A stretch of DNA of 64,000 nt, taken from NCBI RefSeq assembly GCF_008801475.1, contig NZ_VZPP01000009.1:1-64000 (forward strand), in the 5' to 3' direction. Of this stretch, positions 22,551 to 32,227 are shown piece after piece (within the stretch, counting starts at the first letter, position 1; the number at the start of each line of letters is the position of its first letter). Source of the stretch: Pseudomonas moorei. GTDB taxonomy: Bacteria; Pseudomonadota; Gammaproteobacteria; Pseudomonadales; Pseudomonadaceae. The translations under genes and the position numbers were made by a program. The notes beneath the pieces were generated by a model. The model searched no databases, was not told the DNA's origin, and worked only from the letters and a program-made list of their open reading frames with translations.

Positions 22551-25192
22551 CAGCGTTTCACCAATCCAGTCAAGCCGCCCGCGATCAGGGCAGCAGTATC
22601 GGCCAGGGCAACCAGCGGATCGAGTCCGGCGGGCACGGCCATATAACGGGGTTCCCAGTCAGGCTGGAATTTGTCTTTGAAGCGGCGCAAGCCTTGGAAG
22701 TTGTAGAGCTGCTCACCACGGCGGAAAACCATCGAGCCCAGACGCTGGGTCAAGGGGGCGCCGCGACGGGGCTGCAACCCCGACAAAGGCACCATGCCCA
22801 GGCTGAAGCGCGCGTAACCATGATTTTTATAATGTTGAATCAGGCCGACCATCATGAATTCCATGGTCAGCTTGGGGGCGTCCGGGTGGGCGCGCATCAG
22901 GTCGAGGCTGGCCAGGTCGTGGCTGTAGGTCTCGAGCAGGTTGGCGAACGCCACCGGACGGCCTTCGAAGCGGATGACCGCAATGCGGAAGTGCTTGAGG
23001 TAGTCATCACTGAAGCGGCCGAGGGAGAAGCCTTTTTCGCGTACGTTCTTGCCGGTCAGCCAGGCATCGGAAATCACCTTCAGCTCGTCCATCGGCGCCT
23101 GGCCCGGCTCGAAGATCTCCAGCGACAGGCCATCCCGTGTGCCGCGGTTCCAGGTGTAGCGCAGGTCCTTCATCTCTTTGCCCTTGGCGTCGAGATCAAA
23201 GCGGTGCAGGTCGACCCTGGCTTCTTCGCCGAGTTTGATCGCCGTCAGGCCGATGTCCATGTAGTACGGCAGGTTTTCCGCGCGCACTTGATAGAACACG
23301 GGGCGCGCATGGTGGATATCGCACAGATCGCGGAACTGCCAGATCATTTCCGCCCGTTGCTGGCTCGGACCGATCGGGTCATACAGCGCTACCAGGCTGC
23401 GGCCGCGGCGGGCGTACATCAGGAACGCTTGATCGTTGGGGTGAAACAGCAGTGCCTTGTCGCCGGTCAGGGCCAGGCCGCCATCCGGTTGCGACGAGGC
23501 CATCAGGATCTTGCTCGCGCGCTCCAGTTCGTCCGGGGTCGGCAGATGGATGACCGGACGGGCGGTACGCAGCAGCCAGGTCAGGGAAACCACCACCAGC
23601 AACACGGCGGCACCGAGCAGCGAACGCAAGCCACGTGGGGCATCGGCGTCGAGGGTGAATTGCCACCAGAGTTGATGGCTGTACGGAACATCCTGATAGG
23701 CGAACAGAAGCAGCCACATGGAGGCGCCAAGCACGCACAGGCTCGACACCAGATAGAGTGGCGAGAAAGGCACTTCTGTCAGGCGGCTGGGGCGATAGAA
23801 CGAACGCCGGAAAACCCCCAGCAAAGCTGCGGTCAAGGTCATCAGGCAGGCTTCTTCCCAGTCGAAGCCCTTGAGCAGCGAGAGCAGGGCGCCCACCAGC
23901 AACAGAATGGTGGTCAGCATCCAGGCAGCCGACAGTCGACGACGCAGGCCCTGGGCCAGTAGCAGGCACAGTACGCCAATCAGGCTGGCACCAAAGTGCG
24001 AAGCATCAACCAGTCGATGGGGAATGAGAAAGCCGATGTGTTCCAGGCGAGTGTCGATTTCCGGTGTCGCGCCGGAGAACAGCAGGACCACGCCGGAGAG
24101 AAACACCAGCACAGCCAGAATCGGTGCGGCCATGCCCGATGCTGCACGCAAGGACTGGCGGGTCTGGAAGATGCGCTGACCTTCGTTGATCAGCAACAAC
24201 AGGCAGGCCACCAGCATCGGCAGGACGACGTAGATCAGGCGATACAGCAGCAGGGCAGCGGCCAGTGGGGCGGCGCCGAGTTTGTCGGAGAAGGCCGCCA
24301 GCAAAATCGCTTCGAATACGCCGACACCGCCCGGAACATGGCTGAGAACGCCAGCAGCCAAGGCCAGCAGATAGACCAGCAGGAACGCACCGAACGGCGG
24401 TGCTTCCGGCAGTAACAGGTAAAGCACGGTCGCGGCGGCGGCCACGTCCAGCGCGGTAATGATCAGTTGCAGGAAGGTCAGGCGGCGTCCCGGCAGGCGC
24501 AAGGTACGACGGCCGACCTTGACCATCAGGTTGTCCGGGTAGGGTTGTTCCGGCAGGCGGCGGCGGTAGATGCCGATGGCCAGTACCGAAAACAGCAGTA
24601 ATACAGCCGTGGCTACCGAACCCAGCAGGACTTCGGACAGACCCAGTGCAACGGAGGCTGCTGGCAGGTCGCTGAGCGTTGCCAGTGCGGCGAGCGGTGG
24701 CAAGGCGCAGCCTAGGGAGAGGCTGGCGAACAATGTCATGTGGGCGACCTCAGCGGCCCCCAGACCATGACGTGCATACAGACGGTAGCGAACCGAGCCG
24801 CCTGACAGCATCGAAAGACCGATGGCATTACCGATGGCGAAAGCGGTGAAGCCTCCCAGGGCCAGGGTTCGTGGTGCCAGGTTCGCGCCGGCATAGCGAC
24901 TGGCTGACCATTCGTACCCCAGCAAAATGATGAAGCCCGCTACGGTTGCGCCCAGGGCGCCCAGCAATGCGGGTTTCGGAACGTCGAGGATCGAGTCGTG
25001 CAGAGCATCCAGATCGAGCTCGCTCAACAGGTGACGACAGGCAATCAGCGCAATCGCGAACAGCAGCAGAGTGACCGCCAAGCCGATGGGCTGTCGGTAT
25101 TTGCTGATCAGATCGAGCAGGCGCAAGCGCTCCGCCTTGATCGGATGTGTCGCTGTGACGGTGTCTTGTGAATCAGACGAGTTGGCGCGCAT
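22550..25192 (-). CDS. mprF: Bifunctional aminoacyl-phosphatidylglycerol synthase/flippase MprF
   Basis: This 880-residue membrane protein has an N-terminal flippase part with about twelve to fourteen hydrophobic helices (first 550 residues) and a soluble C-terminal DUF2156 synthase domain. The enzyme transfers alanine or lysine from tRNA to phosphatidylglycerol, reducing surface charge and sensitivity to cationic peptides. Synthase blocks seen are FHPNDQAFLMYARRGRSLVALYDPIGP, RAENLPYYMDIGL and MVPLSGLQPRRG. The start is ATG 25192 behind GAGGTG; a TTG directly before it is an alternative. It is the first gene of a two-gene operon with the hydrolase. Confidence 0.92.
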   Translation of the reverse strand: MRANSSDSQDTVTATHPIKAERLRLLDLISKYRQPIGLAVTLLLFAIALIACRHLLSELDLDALHDSILDVPKPALLGALGATVAGFIILLGYEWSASRYAGANLAPRTLALGGFTAFAIGNAIGLSMLSGGSVRYRLYARHGLGAAEVAHMTLFASLSLGCALPPLAALATLSDLPAASVALGLSEVLLGSVATAVLLLFSVLAIGIYRRRLPEQPYPDNLMVKVGRRTLRLPGRRLTFLQLIITALDVAAAATVLYLLLPEAPPFGAFLLVYLLALAAGVLSHVPGGVGVFEAILLAAFSDKLGAAPLAAALLLYRLIYVVLPMLVACLLLLINEGQRIFQTRQSLRAASGMAAPILAVLVFLSGVVLLFSGATPEIDTRLEHIGFLIPHRLVDASHFGASLIGVLCLLLAQGLRRRLSAAWMLTTILLLVGALLSLLKGFDWEEACLMTLTAALLGVFRRSFYRPSRLTEVPFSPLYLVSSLCVLGASMWLLLFAYQDVPYSHQLWWQFTLDADAPRGLRSLLGAAVLLVVVSLTWLLRTARPVIHLPTPDELERASKILMASSQPDGGLALTGDKALLFHPNDQAFLMYARRGRSLVALYDPIGPSQQRAEMIWQFRDLCDIHHARPVFYQVRAENLPYYMDIGLTAIKLGEEARVDLHRFDLDAKGKEMKDLRYTWNRGTRDGLSLEIFEPGQAPMDELKVISDAWLTGKNVREKGFSLGRFSDDYLKHFRIAVIRFEGRPVAFANLLETYSHDLASLDLMRAHPDAPKLTMEFMMVGLIQHYKNHGYARFSLGMVPLSGLQPRRGAPLTQRLGSMVFRRGEQLYNFQGLRRFKDKFQPDWEPRYMAVPAGLDPLVALADTAALIAGGLTGLVKR

Positions 25193-25430
25193 CAATCACC
25201 TCTTGGATTGTGCGCGACAGGATGGGGGTATCCAGCCAAGTTACCAATCCCTGTAGAAAAAAATAATCACAAATATTAACGCTATCACCGGCTCTCGGCG
25301 ACGGCATGTCATCAGTCGTGGGGGGAAAGTGTGCGTTTGAGCATAGTCGGAACTCAGCGCTTCGGTGACCCCGGACGGCTCACTACACAGTGACAGATCA
25401 TTGTTGCGAAAGGGCTTTTTCAACAGATAC

Positions 25431-25462
25431 AAAAAAGGCCACTCTTTCGAGTAGCCTTTTTT
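25431..25462 (-). terminator. Terminator of the left tRNA-fMet gene
   Basis: AAAAAAGGC-CACTC, TTTC loop, GAGTA-GCCTTTTTT hairpin just past the tRNA 3' end on the minus strand. An identical copy follows the second tRNA gene. The stretch 25193-25430 shows no further gene. Confidence 0.85.
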
Positions 25463-25468
25463 GATGTT

Positions 25469-25545
<77 letters not shown>

Positions 25546-25736
25546 TCTGTGTGGCGGCATTCTATAGAGATACGCCTGAGTGTCAACCGTTAATCCTGAA
25601 CCCGGTCAAATAAACGTAAAAGAGCGGCAAACGGTCGCGGGGAGCGGCTTAAGATTCGGAACCAGAACGACTTCTGATTTCTGTGGCGCGGGTGCCTGCG
25701 CTAATGTCGCACCTTCTGAACAAAACAGGCGCGCAC

Positions 25737-25768
25737 AAAAAAGGCCACTCTTTCGAGTAGCCTTTTTT
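25737..25768 (-). terminator. Terminator of the right tRNA-fMet gene
   Basis: Same hairpin and T run as 25431-25462, directly past the second tRNA 3' end on the minus strand. Confidence 0.85.
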
Positions 25769-25774
25769 GATGTT

Positions 25775-25851
<77 letters not shown>

Positions 25852-26068
25852 TCTGTGGATCGGCATTCTATAGAGATACGCCGGGGTGTCAATCACCAAT
25901 TTCGATAAAACCTGTTCCTGTTCAAACGCTTAGCTTGATTTGAAGGTGGTCTAGTATCGCTGTGAGGCAGGCGTGGCAAGGGTTTCAGCTCTATTGGTGC
26001 ACGCCTTTCGATTAAGAAAATAAATTTACTGGGAGCTTTCCCACAATTGGAAAAGAACATTCTGAGTA

Positions 26069-26084
26069 CTGGTGCTATATACAG
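26069..26084 (+). promoter_or_regulatory. LexA box of dinB
   Basis: CTGGTGCTATATACAG keeps the CTG-N10-CAG frame of SOS boxes with a near-ideal TATATACAG right half. It lies 68 bases before the dinB start. Confidence 0.85.
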
Positions 26085-26152
26085 GTGTCAGTGAGATACT
26101 GAATGTCCGACACGGCAAGACGGCATTTCCTCTTCATGAACACCGCGTTGAT

Positions 26153-27214
26153 ATGACTCAGCGAAAAATCATCCACGTCGACTGTGACTGCTTCTACGCC
26201 GCCATCGAGATGCGTGACGATCCGCGCCTGGCCGGCAAGCCGCTGGCGGTGGGTGGGTCAGCGGATCGGCGTGGAGTGATCGCCACCTGCAATTACGAGG
26301 CGCGGGCCTATGGTGTGAGGTCCGCGATGTCGTCCGGGCACGCGTTGAAGATGTGCCCGGACCTGACCATCGTCAAGCCGCGAATGGACGCCTATAGAGA
26401 AGCATCGAAGGAAATTCATACGATCTTTCGCGATTACACCGACATCATCGAGCCACTTTCCCTGGATGAGGCCTACCTGGATGTGTCGGACAGCGCGCAT
26501 TTCGGTGGAAGTGCCACCCGAATTGCCCAGGACATCCGTCGAAGGGTCTCCAATCAGTTGCATATCACCGTTTCGGCGGGCGTGGCGCCAAACAAGTTTC
26601 TCGCCAAGATCGCGAGCGACTGGAAAAAGCCCAATGGGTTGTTTGTCATCACGCCGGATCAGGTCGAGGACTTTGTCAGTGGCTTGACGGTCAATAAGCT
26701 GCATGGCGTTGGCAAAGTGACTGCCGACAAGCTGGCCAAGTTCGGGATTGTCGACTGTTTGCAACTGCGTGAGTGGGACAAGTTGGCGCTGGTGCGCGAA
26801 TTCGGCAGTTTTGGCGAGCGGCTCTGGAGTCTGGCCCGCGGGATCGATGACCGTCTGGTGCATAACGACAGTCGTCGGCAGTCGATCAGCGTCGAAAATA
26901 CTTACGATGTCGATTTGCCGGATCTGCGCAGTTGTCTGGATAAGCTGCCGGAGTTACTGGAAACCCTCAGAACCCGCATGGATCGAATCGACAGCAGCTA
27001 TCGACCGGGCAAGCCGTTCGTCAAAGTGAAGTTCCATGATTTTACCCAGACCACACTTGAGCAGGCAGGGGCAGGGCGGGACTTGGGCAGTTACCAGTTG
27101 ATGCTGACGCAGGCGTTCAATCGAGGTGGCAAGCCGGTGCGATTATTGGGCGTGGGAGTAAGGCTGGAGGATTTGCGGGGCGGGTTTGAGCAGATGGAGT
27201 TGTTTGAGCGGTAG
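26153..27214 (+). CDS. dinB: DNA polymerase IV DinB
   Basis: This 353-residue Y-family polymerase copies past damaged bases at low fidelity. The first metal-binding block IIHVDCDCFYAAIEMRDDP and the second, PLSLDEAYLDVS, contain the catalytic acids. VSAGVAPNKFLAKIASDWKKPNGLFVI and the helix-hairpin-helix KLHGVGKVTADKL follow, then a little-finger domain. The C-terminus LEQMELF-like FEQMELFER resembles the beta-clamp binding motif. The start is ATG 26153; an in-frame upstream ATG has no family similarity. A LexA box precedes it. Confidence 0.97.
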   Translation: MTQRKIIHVDCDCFYAAIEMRDDPRLAGKPLAVGGSADRRGVIATCNYEARAYGVRSAMSSGHALKMCPDLTIVKPRMDAYREASKEIHTIFRDYTDIIEPLSLDEAYLDVSDSAHFGGSATRIAQDIRRRVSNQLHITVSAGVAPNKFLAKIASDWKKPNGLFVITPDQVEDFVSGLTVNKLHGVGKVTADKLAKFGIVDCLQLREWDKLALVREFGSFGERLWSLARGIDDRLVHNDSRRQSISVENTYDVDLPDLRSCLDKLPELLETLRTRMDRIDSSYRPGKPFVKVKFHDFTQTTLEQAGAGRDLGSYQLMLTQAFNRGGKPVRLLGVGVRLEDLRGGFEQMELFER

Positions 27215-27235
27215 TTATGCGGTGCCTGTGAGGCC

Positions 27236-27270
27236 GCTTCGCGGGCGATTCGACTTGCCCGCGAAGCTTT
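27236..27270. terminator. Hairpin between dinB and the lipoprotein gene
   Basis: GCTTCGCGGGC and GCCCGCGAAGC are perfect 11-base arms with a ten-base loop and end in TTT. It probably ends both convergent genes, though it also resembles a single REP arm. Confidence 0.6.
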
Positions 27271-27275
27271 GAGCG

Positions 27276-28229
27276 TTAGTTCGGCCCTGGATCCGCCACC
27301 AGGCGTCCGGCATTCTTGGTCAGGGACTTGAGGAATTCGGTCTGCAGCTCAGGATCGTTGCGGGTCAACTCGACCAGGCTCTGTTCCAGTTCGCTGGCTT
27401 CTTCTTCGAGACCCAGCTCCGACAGGCGTTTGACCCGGTGTACCCACTGGCTCACTTCGTCGTCTTCGAGGTCGTCGTAAATCAGACTGTGAGCTTCGAG
27501 CAATTTGCCGCGCAGGGTGCTGCTGAGCACAAGGGACGAGTCGGTATGCACATCGCCCTTTGAGTCACTGACACTGATCTGCAGCTTGCCCAGATGATTG
27601 AGGTCATATTCGGCGAACGGACTGTCCAGCAGATTCAGGCGGAGCACGCCGTTCTTGTCGGTGGTCAGCTCGAAGGTTTCCTTGCCGGCCTTGACTTCGA
27701 CCGGACGCTCGCTCCAAGGCAGGCTCGAGTATTCCATGCGCTTGTCGCGCTGGACTTCGTCGATGCCAGCCAGGTTCTGCTGCGCGCGACCGTTGGATTG
27801 CATGTTCATGAACGGATTGAGTCCGGCGAAACCGTAGCTGAGCCAGTCCTTGGTCATGCTGTCGGGCAGGTTGCCGAAGGCAAAGACGTTGACCACGTTC
27901 GCACAGGCACCACCCACCACAGCTACCGCGCCGAGCGGGATCTCGTAGATCTTCCGCCAGGGTTGGTATGGGGTGTAGCGATCATAATGACGGGTGACGT
28001 CGAACTCGGTGACTTCGAAGGTCTTCTGCTCGTGGATTTTCACCCGGCGTTGCGGCAGCTCAAGTACCTTGGGCTCACCGACATCGATCTGCAGACTGTG
28101 GTCGAGCAATTTGCGCTCGACCCGTTCCTCGTGCTCGCTCCGCTGTGACATGTGATTGGCACAGCCGCTGACCAACAGGGTGCCGCACAGGGCGGCACCA
28201 CCGAGGCCTAAGGTGTTTCGCTTGAACAT
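27276..28229 (-). CDS. Conserved lipoprotein upstream-adjacent to proS
   Basis: A 317-residue lipoprotein has a signal peptide ending in the lipobox LLVSGCAN. The mature part is charged, with a short hydrophobic segment (LGAVAVVGGACANVVNVFAFG) in the middle and a C-terminal helical region rich in glutamate. I do not recognise a domain of known function. It follows proS by 17 bases on the same strand, so the two are likely co-transcribed. The same pairing exists in P. aeruginosa near PA0956-PA0957. Confidence 0.8.
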   Translation of the reverse strand: MFKRNTLGLGGAALCGTLLVSGCANHMSQRSEHEERVERKLLDHSLQIDVGEPKVLELPQRRVKIHEQKTFEVTEFDVTRHYDRYTPYQPWRKIYEIPLGAVAVVGGACANVVNVFAFGNLPDSMTKDWLSYGFAGLNPFMNMQSNGRAQQNLAGIDEVQRDKRMEYSSLPWSERPVEVKAGKETFELTTDKNGVLRLNLLDSPFAEYDLNHLGKLQISVSDSKGDVHTDSSLVLSSTLRGKLLEAHSLIYDDLEDDEVSQWVHRVKRLSELGLEEEASELEQSLVELTRNDPELQTEFLKSLTKNAGRLVADPGPN

Positions 28230-28246
28230 GACGTCTCTATCTGGTT

Positions 28247-29962
28247 TCAGCGGCGGATACGGGCCTGCAGGAAAGACAGTACGTCAGCGACCGGGAGCGC
28301 TTGGGGCTCGGCCTCGGTACGACTCTTGTATTCCAGGTTGCCTTCGGCAAGGCCGCGGTCGCTGACCACGATCCGGTGAGGAATGCCGATAAGCTCCATG
28401 TCCGCGAACTTGATGCCCGGGCTGGTTTTCTTGTCGCGATCATCCAGCAGCACTTCGAAGCCGGCTGCAGTCAGTTCTGCATACAGCTTGTCGGTGGCTT
28501 CGCGAACCAGATCGGTTTCGTAGCGCAGTGGCACCAGGGCGATCTGGAACGGTGCGAGCGCGTCACTCCAGATAATCCCTTTTTCGTCGTTGTTCTGCTC
28601 GATGGCAGCTGCAACCACACGGGAAACGCCAATGCCGTAGCAGCCCATTTCCAGGGTGATCGGCTTGCCGTTCTCGCCCAGCACTTCACACTTCATTGCT
28701 TTGCTGTACTTGTTGCCCAGCTGGAAGATGTGCCCGACTTCGATGCCGCGTTTGATTTCCAGGGTGCCCTTGCCATCTGGGCTTGGGTCGCCGCTGACAA
28801 CGTTACGCAGGTCGGCAACGGTCGGAACCGGCAGGTCGCGTTCCCAGTTCACGCCGAAGTAGTGCTTGTCGTCGATGTTTGCCCCAATGCCGAAGTCGCT
28901 CATCAGTTCGACCGAGCGGTCGATAATGATTGGCAGTGGCAGGTTCAGCGGGCCGAGGGAGCCGGCGCCAGCGCCGATGGCGTCGCGCAGTTCGTTTTCG
29001 GAGGCCATGACCAGCGGGCTGGCAACGCCAGGCTGGTTGGCGGCCTTGATTTCGTTCAATTCGTGGTCGCCACGGATGATCAGGGCAATCAGCTTGCCTT
29101 TCTCTTCAGCGTGAACCACGAGGGTCTTGATGGTTTTCTCGATCGGCAGGTTGAAGCCTTCGACCAGTTGCGCGATGGTCTTGGCGTTCGGCGTGTCGAC
29201 CAGGCGCAGTTCTTCGGTCGGCGCTGCTCGAGAGGTTTCGCGCGGCACGGCTTCGGCTTTCTCGATGTTCGCGGCGTAGTCGGAACCGTTGCTGAAGACG
29301 ATATCGTCTTCACCGGACTCGGCCAGTACGTGGAACTCGTGGGAGCCGGCACCGCCGATGGAGCCGTTGTCGGCTTCAACCGGGCGGAATTTCAGGCCCA
29401 GGCGGGTGAACACGTTGCAGTACGCCTGATGCATGCGGTCGTAGGTGACTTGCAGCGATGGCTGGTCAGCGTGGAACGAATAGGCGTCCTTCATGATGAA
29501 TTCGCGACCGCGCATCAAACCGAAACGTGGGCGGATTTCGTCACGGAACTTGGTCTGGATCTGGTAAAGGTTGATCGGCAGCTGTTTGTAGCTGCTCAAT
29601 TCGTTGCGCATCAGATCGGTGATGACTTCTTCGTGGGTCGGGCCGGCGCAGAAATCGCGACCGTGGCGATCCTTGAAGCGCAGCAATTCAGGACCGTACT
29701 CTTCCCAGCGACCGGATTCCTGCCACAGCTCTGCCGGTTGAGTGCTCGGCATCAACACTTCAAGCGAGCCGGCGGCGTTCATTTCTTCACGAACGACGGC
29801 TTCGACCTTGCGCATTACTCGCAAGCCCATCGGCAGCCAGGTGTACAGGCCCGAGGCGAGTTTGCGGATCATGCCGGCGCGCAGCATCAGCTGGTGGCTG
29901 ATCACGACCGCATCGGAAGGCGTTTCTTTCTGTGTGGCGAGCAAAAATTGACTGGTGCGCAT
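28247..29962 (-). CDS. proS: Prolyl-tRNA synthetase
   Basis: This class II synthetase of 571 residues charges tRNA-Pro. It is the bacterial long form with an editing (YbaK-like) insertion between motifs 2 and 3 (about residues 225-400). Motif 2 FRDEIRPRFGLMRGREFIMKDAYSFH and motif 3 GCYGIGVSRVVAAAIEQ are intact, and an anticodon-binding domain ends the protein. The ATG at 29962 starts MRTSQFLLATQKETP, a typical start. The lipoprotein gene follows at once. Confidence 0.98.
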   Translation of the reverse strand: MRTSQFLLATQKETPSDAVVISHQLMLRAGMIRKLASGLYTWLPMGLRVMRKVEAVVREEMNAAGSLEVLMPSTQPAELWQESGRWEEYGPELLRFKDRHGRDFCAGPTHEEVITDLMRNELSSYKQLPINLYQIQTKFRDEIRPRFGLMRGREFIMKDAYSFHADQPSLQVTYDRMHQAYCNVFTRLGLKFRPVEADNGSIGGAGSHEFHVLAESGEDDIVFSNGSDYAANIEKAEAVPRETSRAAPTEELRLVDTPNAKTIAQLVEGFNLPIEKTIKTLVVHAEEKGKLIALIIRGDHELNEIKAANQPGVASPLVMASENELRDAIGAGAGSLGPLNLPLPIIIDRSVELMSDFGIGANIDDKHYFGVNWERDLPVPTVADLRNVVSGDPSPDGKGTLEIKRGIEVGHIFQLGNKYSKAMKCEVLGENGKPITLEMGCYGIGVSRVVAAAIEQNNDEKGIIWSDALAPFQIALVPLRYETDLVREATDKLYAELTAAGFEVLLDDRDKKTSPGIKFADMELIGIPHRIVVSDRGLAEGNLEYKSRTEAEPQALPVADVLSFLQARIRR

Positions 29963-30105
29963 GGTTGGCCGTTGTCGGTTGCTGATGACGAGAAATGACG
30001 GAGCATTGTACGGGCGAGATCCGCTGTCGTACAGGAGTGCGGTCGGCGGTATGGCAGGAGGGCGGGAATCTCAGCGCCCTCTGCAAGGTTTCCTGCGGAT
30101 GTTTC

Positions 30106-31665
30106 CTACGATTCTTCCGCGACCTGGGTCGGAACCGGTTCCGGCGTCGGTGTCGGTCCAGCGCGGCGGCTTTCCTGGAACCAGTGCAGGGCGATCAATA
30201 CCAGAGTCGGAACGCCCAGCAGGGCGGTGATCAGGAAGAAGTTGTGGTAGCCGAATTTCTCCACCATGACGCCCGAGTAGCCGCCAATCAGGCGTGGTAG
30301 CAAAAGCATGATCGAGCTGAGCAGGGCATATTGGGTCGCGGAGAATTTGAGGTTGGTCAGGCTCGACAAGTAAGCAACGAAGGCTGAAGTCGCCATGCCT
30401 GAACTGAAGTTATCCAGTGAAATGGTCACGATCAGCATGTTCAGGTTGGGGCCCATGTCCGCGAGCATCAGGAACAGCAGGTTGGTCGCTGCCGATGCGG
30501 CGCCACCGATGAACAGGATTGGCAGAATGCCGAAACGCACGATCAGCAGGCCACCCATGCCCGCGCCGACCAGGGTCATGATCAGGCCGAAAATCTTACT
30601 GACACCGGCAATCTGATCCTTGGTGAAGCCCTGGTCGATGTAGAAAACGTTGGCCATCACCCCCATGACCGTATCGGACATCCGATAGGTGGCGATCAGC
30701 CCAAGCAGCAGCAAGGCTTGCCAGCGGTAACGAATAATAAAGTCGTTGACCGGCGTCAGCACTGGCGCCAACCCACGGCGACCCATGGTCGACAGGCACA
30801 GCGCGGTCAGCGTGGTGTAGAGGATTGCCCGCAGAAATGCGCGGTCCTCCAGCAGAAGGTCGAGCAGGCTCACGCCTTTGAACAGCACGCTGGCAAAGTC
30901 GGTGTTGTACAGCTGGGTGAACATGGCCGGGACGGACACCAGCAGTACAATCAGCACGAACACGGAAGCCAGCTGATGCGCGAAGCTGTAACGCCCGGCC
31001 TGCAGTTGGGTGCGCAGCGGGACCGGTGGTTCGCGCATGAAGAAGGAGGTCAGCAGCGCCGGGATCATCAGGACGCCGAACAGTACGTAGGTGCCGGTCC
31101 AGGCGGAGTGCTTGTAGTTGAAGCCGGTTGAGCCAAAACCTTCAGCGAAGAACAGCGCGCCTGCCGTAGCCAGCAAAGCGGCAATCCGATAACCGGACAT
31201 GTAACTGGCGGCCAGCGCGGCCTGGCGACTGTCTTCGGCGATTTCCAGGCGGTACGCGTCCACGGCGATGTCTTGCGTCGCCGAGGCGAATGCGACAACG
31301 ACTGCGATGGCGATCAGCCAGGACAGATGTTTTTGCGGGTCGCAGAAACCCATCCCGATCAGTCCCAGTATTACCAGGGATTGGGACAACACCAGCCAGG
31401 AGCGGCGTCGACCGAGCTTGCCCAGCAGGGGCAGGCGCCATTGGTCGAGCAGTGGCGACCAGACCCATTTGAAGGCGTAGGCCAGACCGATCAGGCTTGC
31501 ATAACCGATGGTTTCGCGAGCCACGCCGGCTTCGCGCAGCCAGACTGAAAGGGTCGAAAACACCAACATGTAGGGCAGGCCGGCGGCGAAACCCAACAAC
31601 AACAGTACGAGCGTCGAGGGGCTGGCATAAGCGGCGAGCGCGGCGCGCCAGGTTTTACGGGGCAT
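30106..31665 (-). CDS. ampG: AmpG-type muropeptide permease
   Basis: A 519-residue major-facilitator protein with about fourteen hydrophobic helices imports anhydromuropeptides for cell-wall recycling. Family blocks are YASPSTLVLLLLGFAAGLPYMLVFSTLSVWL at the N-terminus, TQDIAVDAYRLE, and FVAYLSSLTNLKFSATQYALLSS near the end. Muropeptide import influences AmpC beta-lactamase induction through AmpR. Pseudomonads may have two paralogues (AmpG, AmpP); this length fits AmpG of the fluorescens group. The alkyltransferase-like gene lies 44 bases upstream on the same strand. Confidence 0.9.
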   Translation of the reverse strand: MPRKTWRAALAAYASPSTLVLLLLGFAAGLPYMLVFSTLSVWLREAGVARETIGYASLIGLAYAFKWVWSPLLDQWRLPLLGKLGRRRSWLVLSQSLVILGLIGMGFCDPQKHLSWLIAIAVVVAFASATQDIAVDAYRLEIAEDSRQAALAASYMSGYRIAALLATAGALFFAEGFGSTGFNYKHSAWTGTYVLFGVLMIPALLTSFFMREPPVPLRTQLQAGRYSFAHQLASVFVLIVLLVSVPAMFTQLYNTDFASVLFKGVSLLDLLLEDRAFLRAILYTTLTALCLSTMGRRGLAPVLTPVNDFIIRYRWQALLLLGLIATYRMSDTVMGVMANVFYIDQGFTKDQIAGVSKIFGLIMTLVGAGMGGLLIVRFGILPILFIGGAASAATNLLFLMLADMGPNLNMLIVTISLDNFSSGMATSAFVAYLSSLTNLKFSATQYALLSSIMLLLPRLIGGYSGVMVEKFGYHNFFLITALLGVPTLVLIALHWFQESRRAGPTPTPEPVPTQVAEES

Positions 31666-31709
31666 GGGCTGGAGTCTGCCTCAAGAAATACGGAAACAAA
31701 GCGCGCACT

Positions 31710-32063
31710 CTAACCGCTGTGCTCTACTGGACGCCAGCCATGGCGCTGAATATCAACACGATTGTTCAGGATACTGATGCCCTCCATGCGCAATCGGGCG
31801 CGTTGTTCATCCCCGGATGGACTGCCCGCAGGCAGGCTGATGCGCCCTCCGGCTGCGAGAACGCGGTGCCAGGGTAGTTTACTGTCGCCAGGTAATTGGC
31901 TAAGTGTTCGTCCGACCCAACGGGCGGCGCGACCCAATCCGGCCAGTTCGGCCAATTGGCCATAACTCACTACTTTGCCTTCTGGCACTTGCGCGAGTGT
32001 CAGGTAGAGTGCCGTGCGTCGGATTTGTGCCGCGCTCTCGGGGGCAGTGGTGGGGTCGATCAC
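31710..32063 (-). CDS. Alkyltransferase-like protein (ATL)
   Basis: This 117-residue protein has the DNA-binding domain of O6-alkylguanine transferases. The active-site cysteine of the PCHR motif is replaced by tryptophan 65 (LPWHRVLAAGG). That change marks ATL proteins, which bind O6-alkylguanine and hand the lesion to nucleotide excision repair instead of repairing it. VPEGKVVSYGQLAELAG and the arginine-finger stretch GRAARWVGRTLS are present. It precedes ampG by 44 bases on the same strand. Confidence 0.9.
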   Translation of the reverse strand: MIDPTTAPESAAQIRRTALYLTLAQVPEGKVVSYGQLAELAGLGRAARWVGRTLSQLPGDSKLPWHRVLAAGGRISLPAGSPSGDEQRARLRMEGISILNNRVDIQRHGWRPVEHSG

Positions 32064-32227
32064 GTCCGGGCTTCCTGAAAAAAATTCGCAGTACTGTCTG
32101 TAGAGTAAATCCTCGATCGCCCATTTAGAAATGAACTCAGCAGATAGCGTCGGGGTCAGTCCTTGCTAGGGGCTTATTCCAGCGGATAATGCCGACTTTT
32201 TTCGCGTACCTGAGCCTTTGTTTGCTT

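Noticed and set aside
28301..29998. 565-codon plus-strand frame antisense to proS
   Set aside because: A GC-rich shadow of proS with no recognisable domain; proS is complete and conserved.
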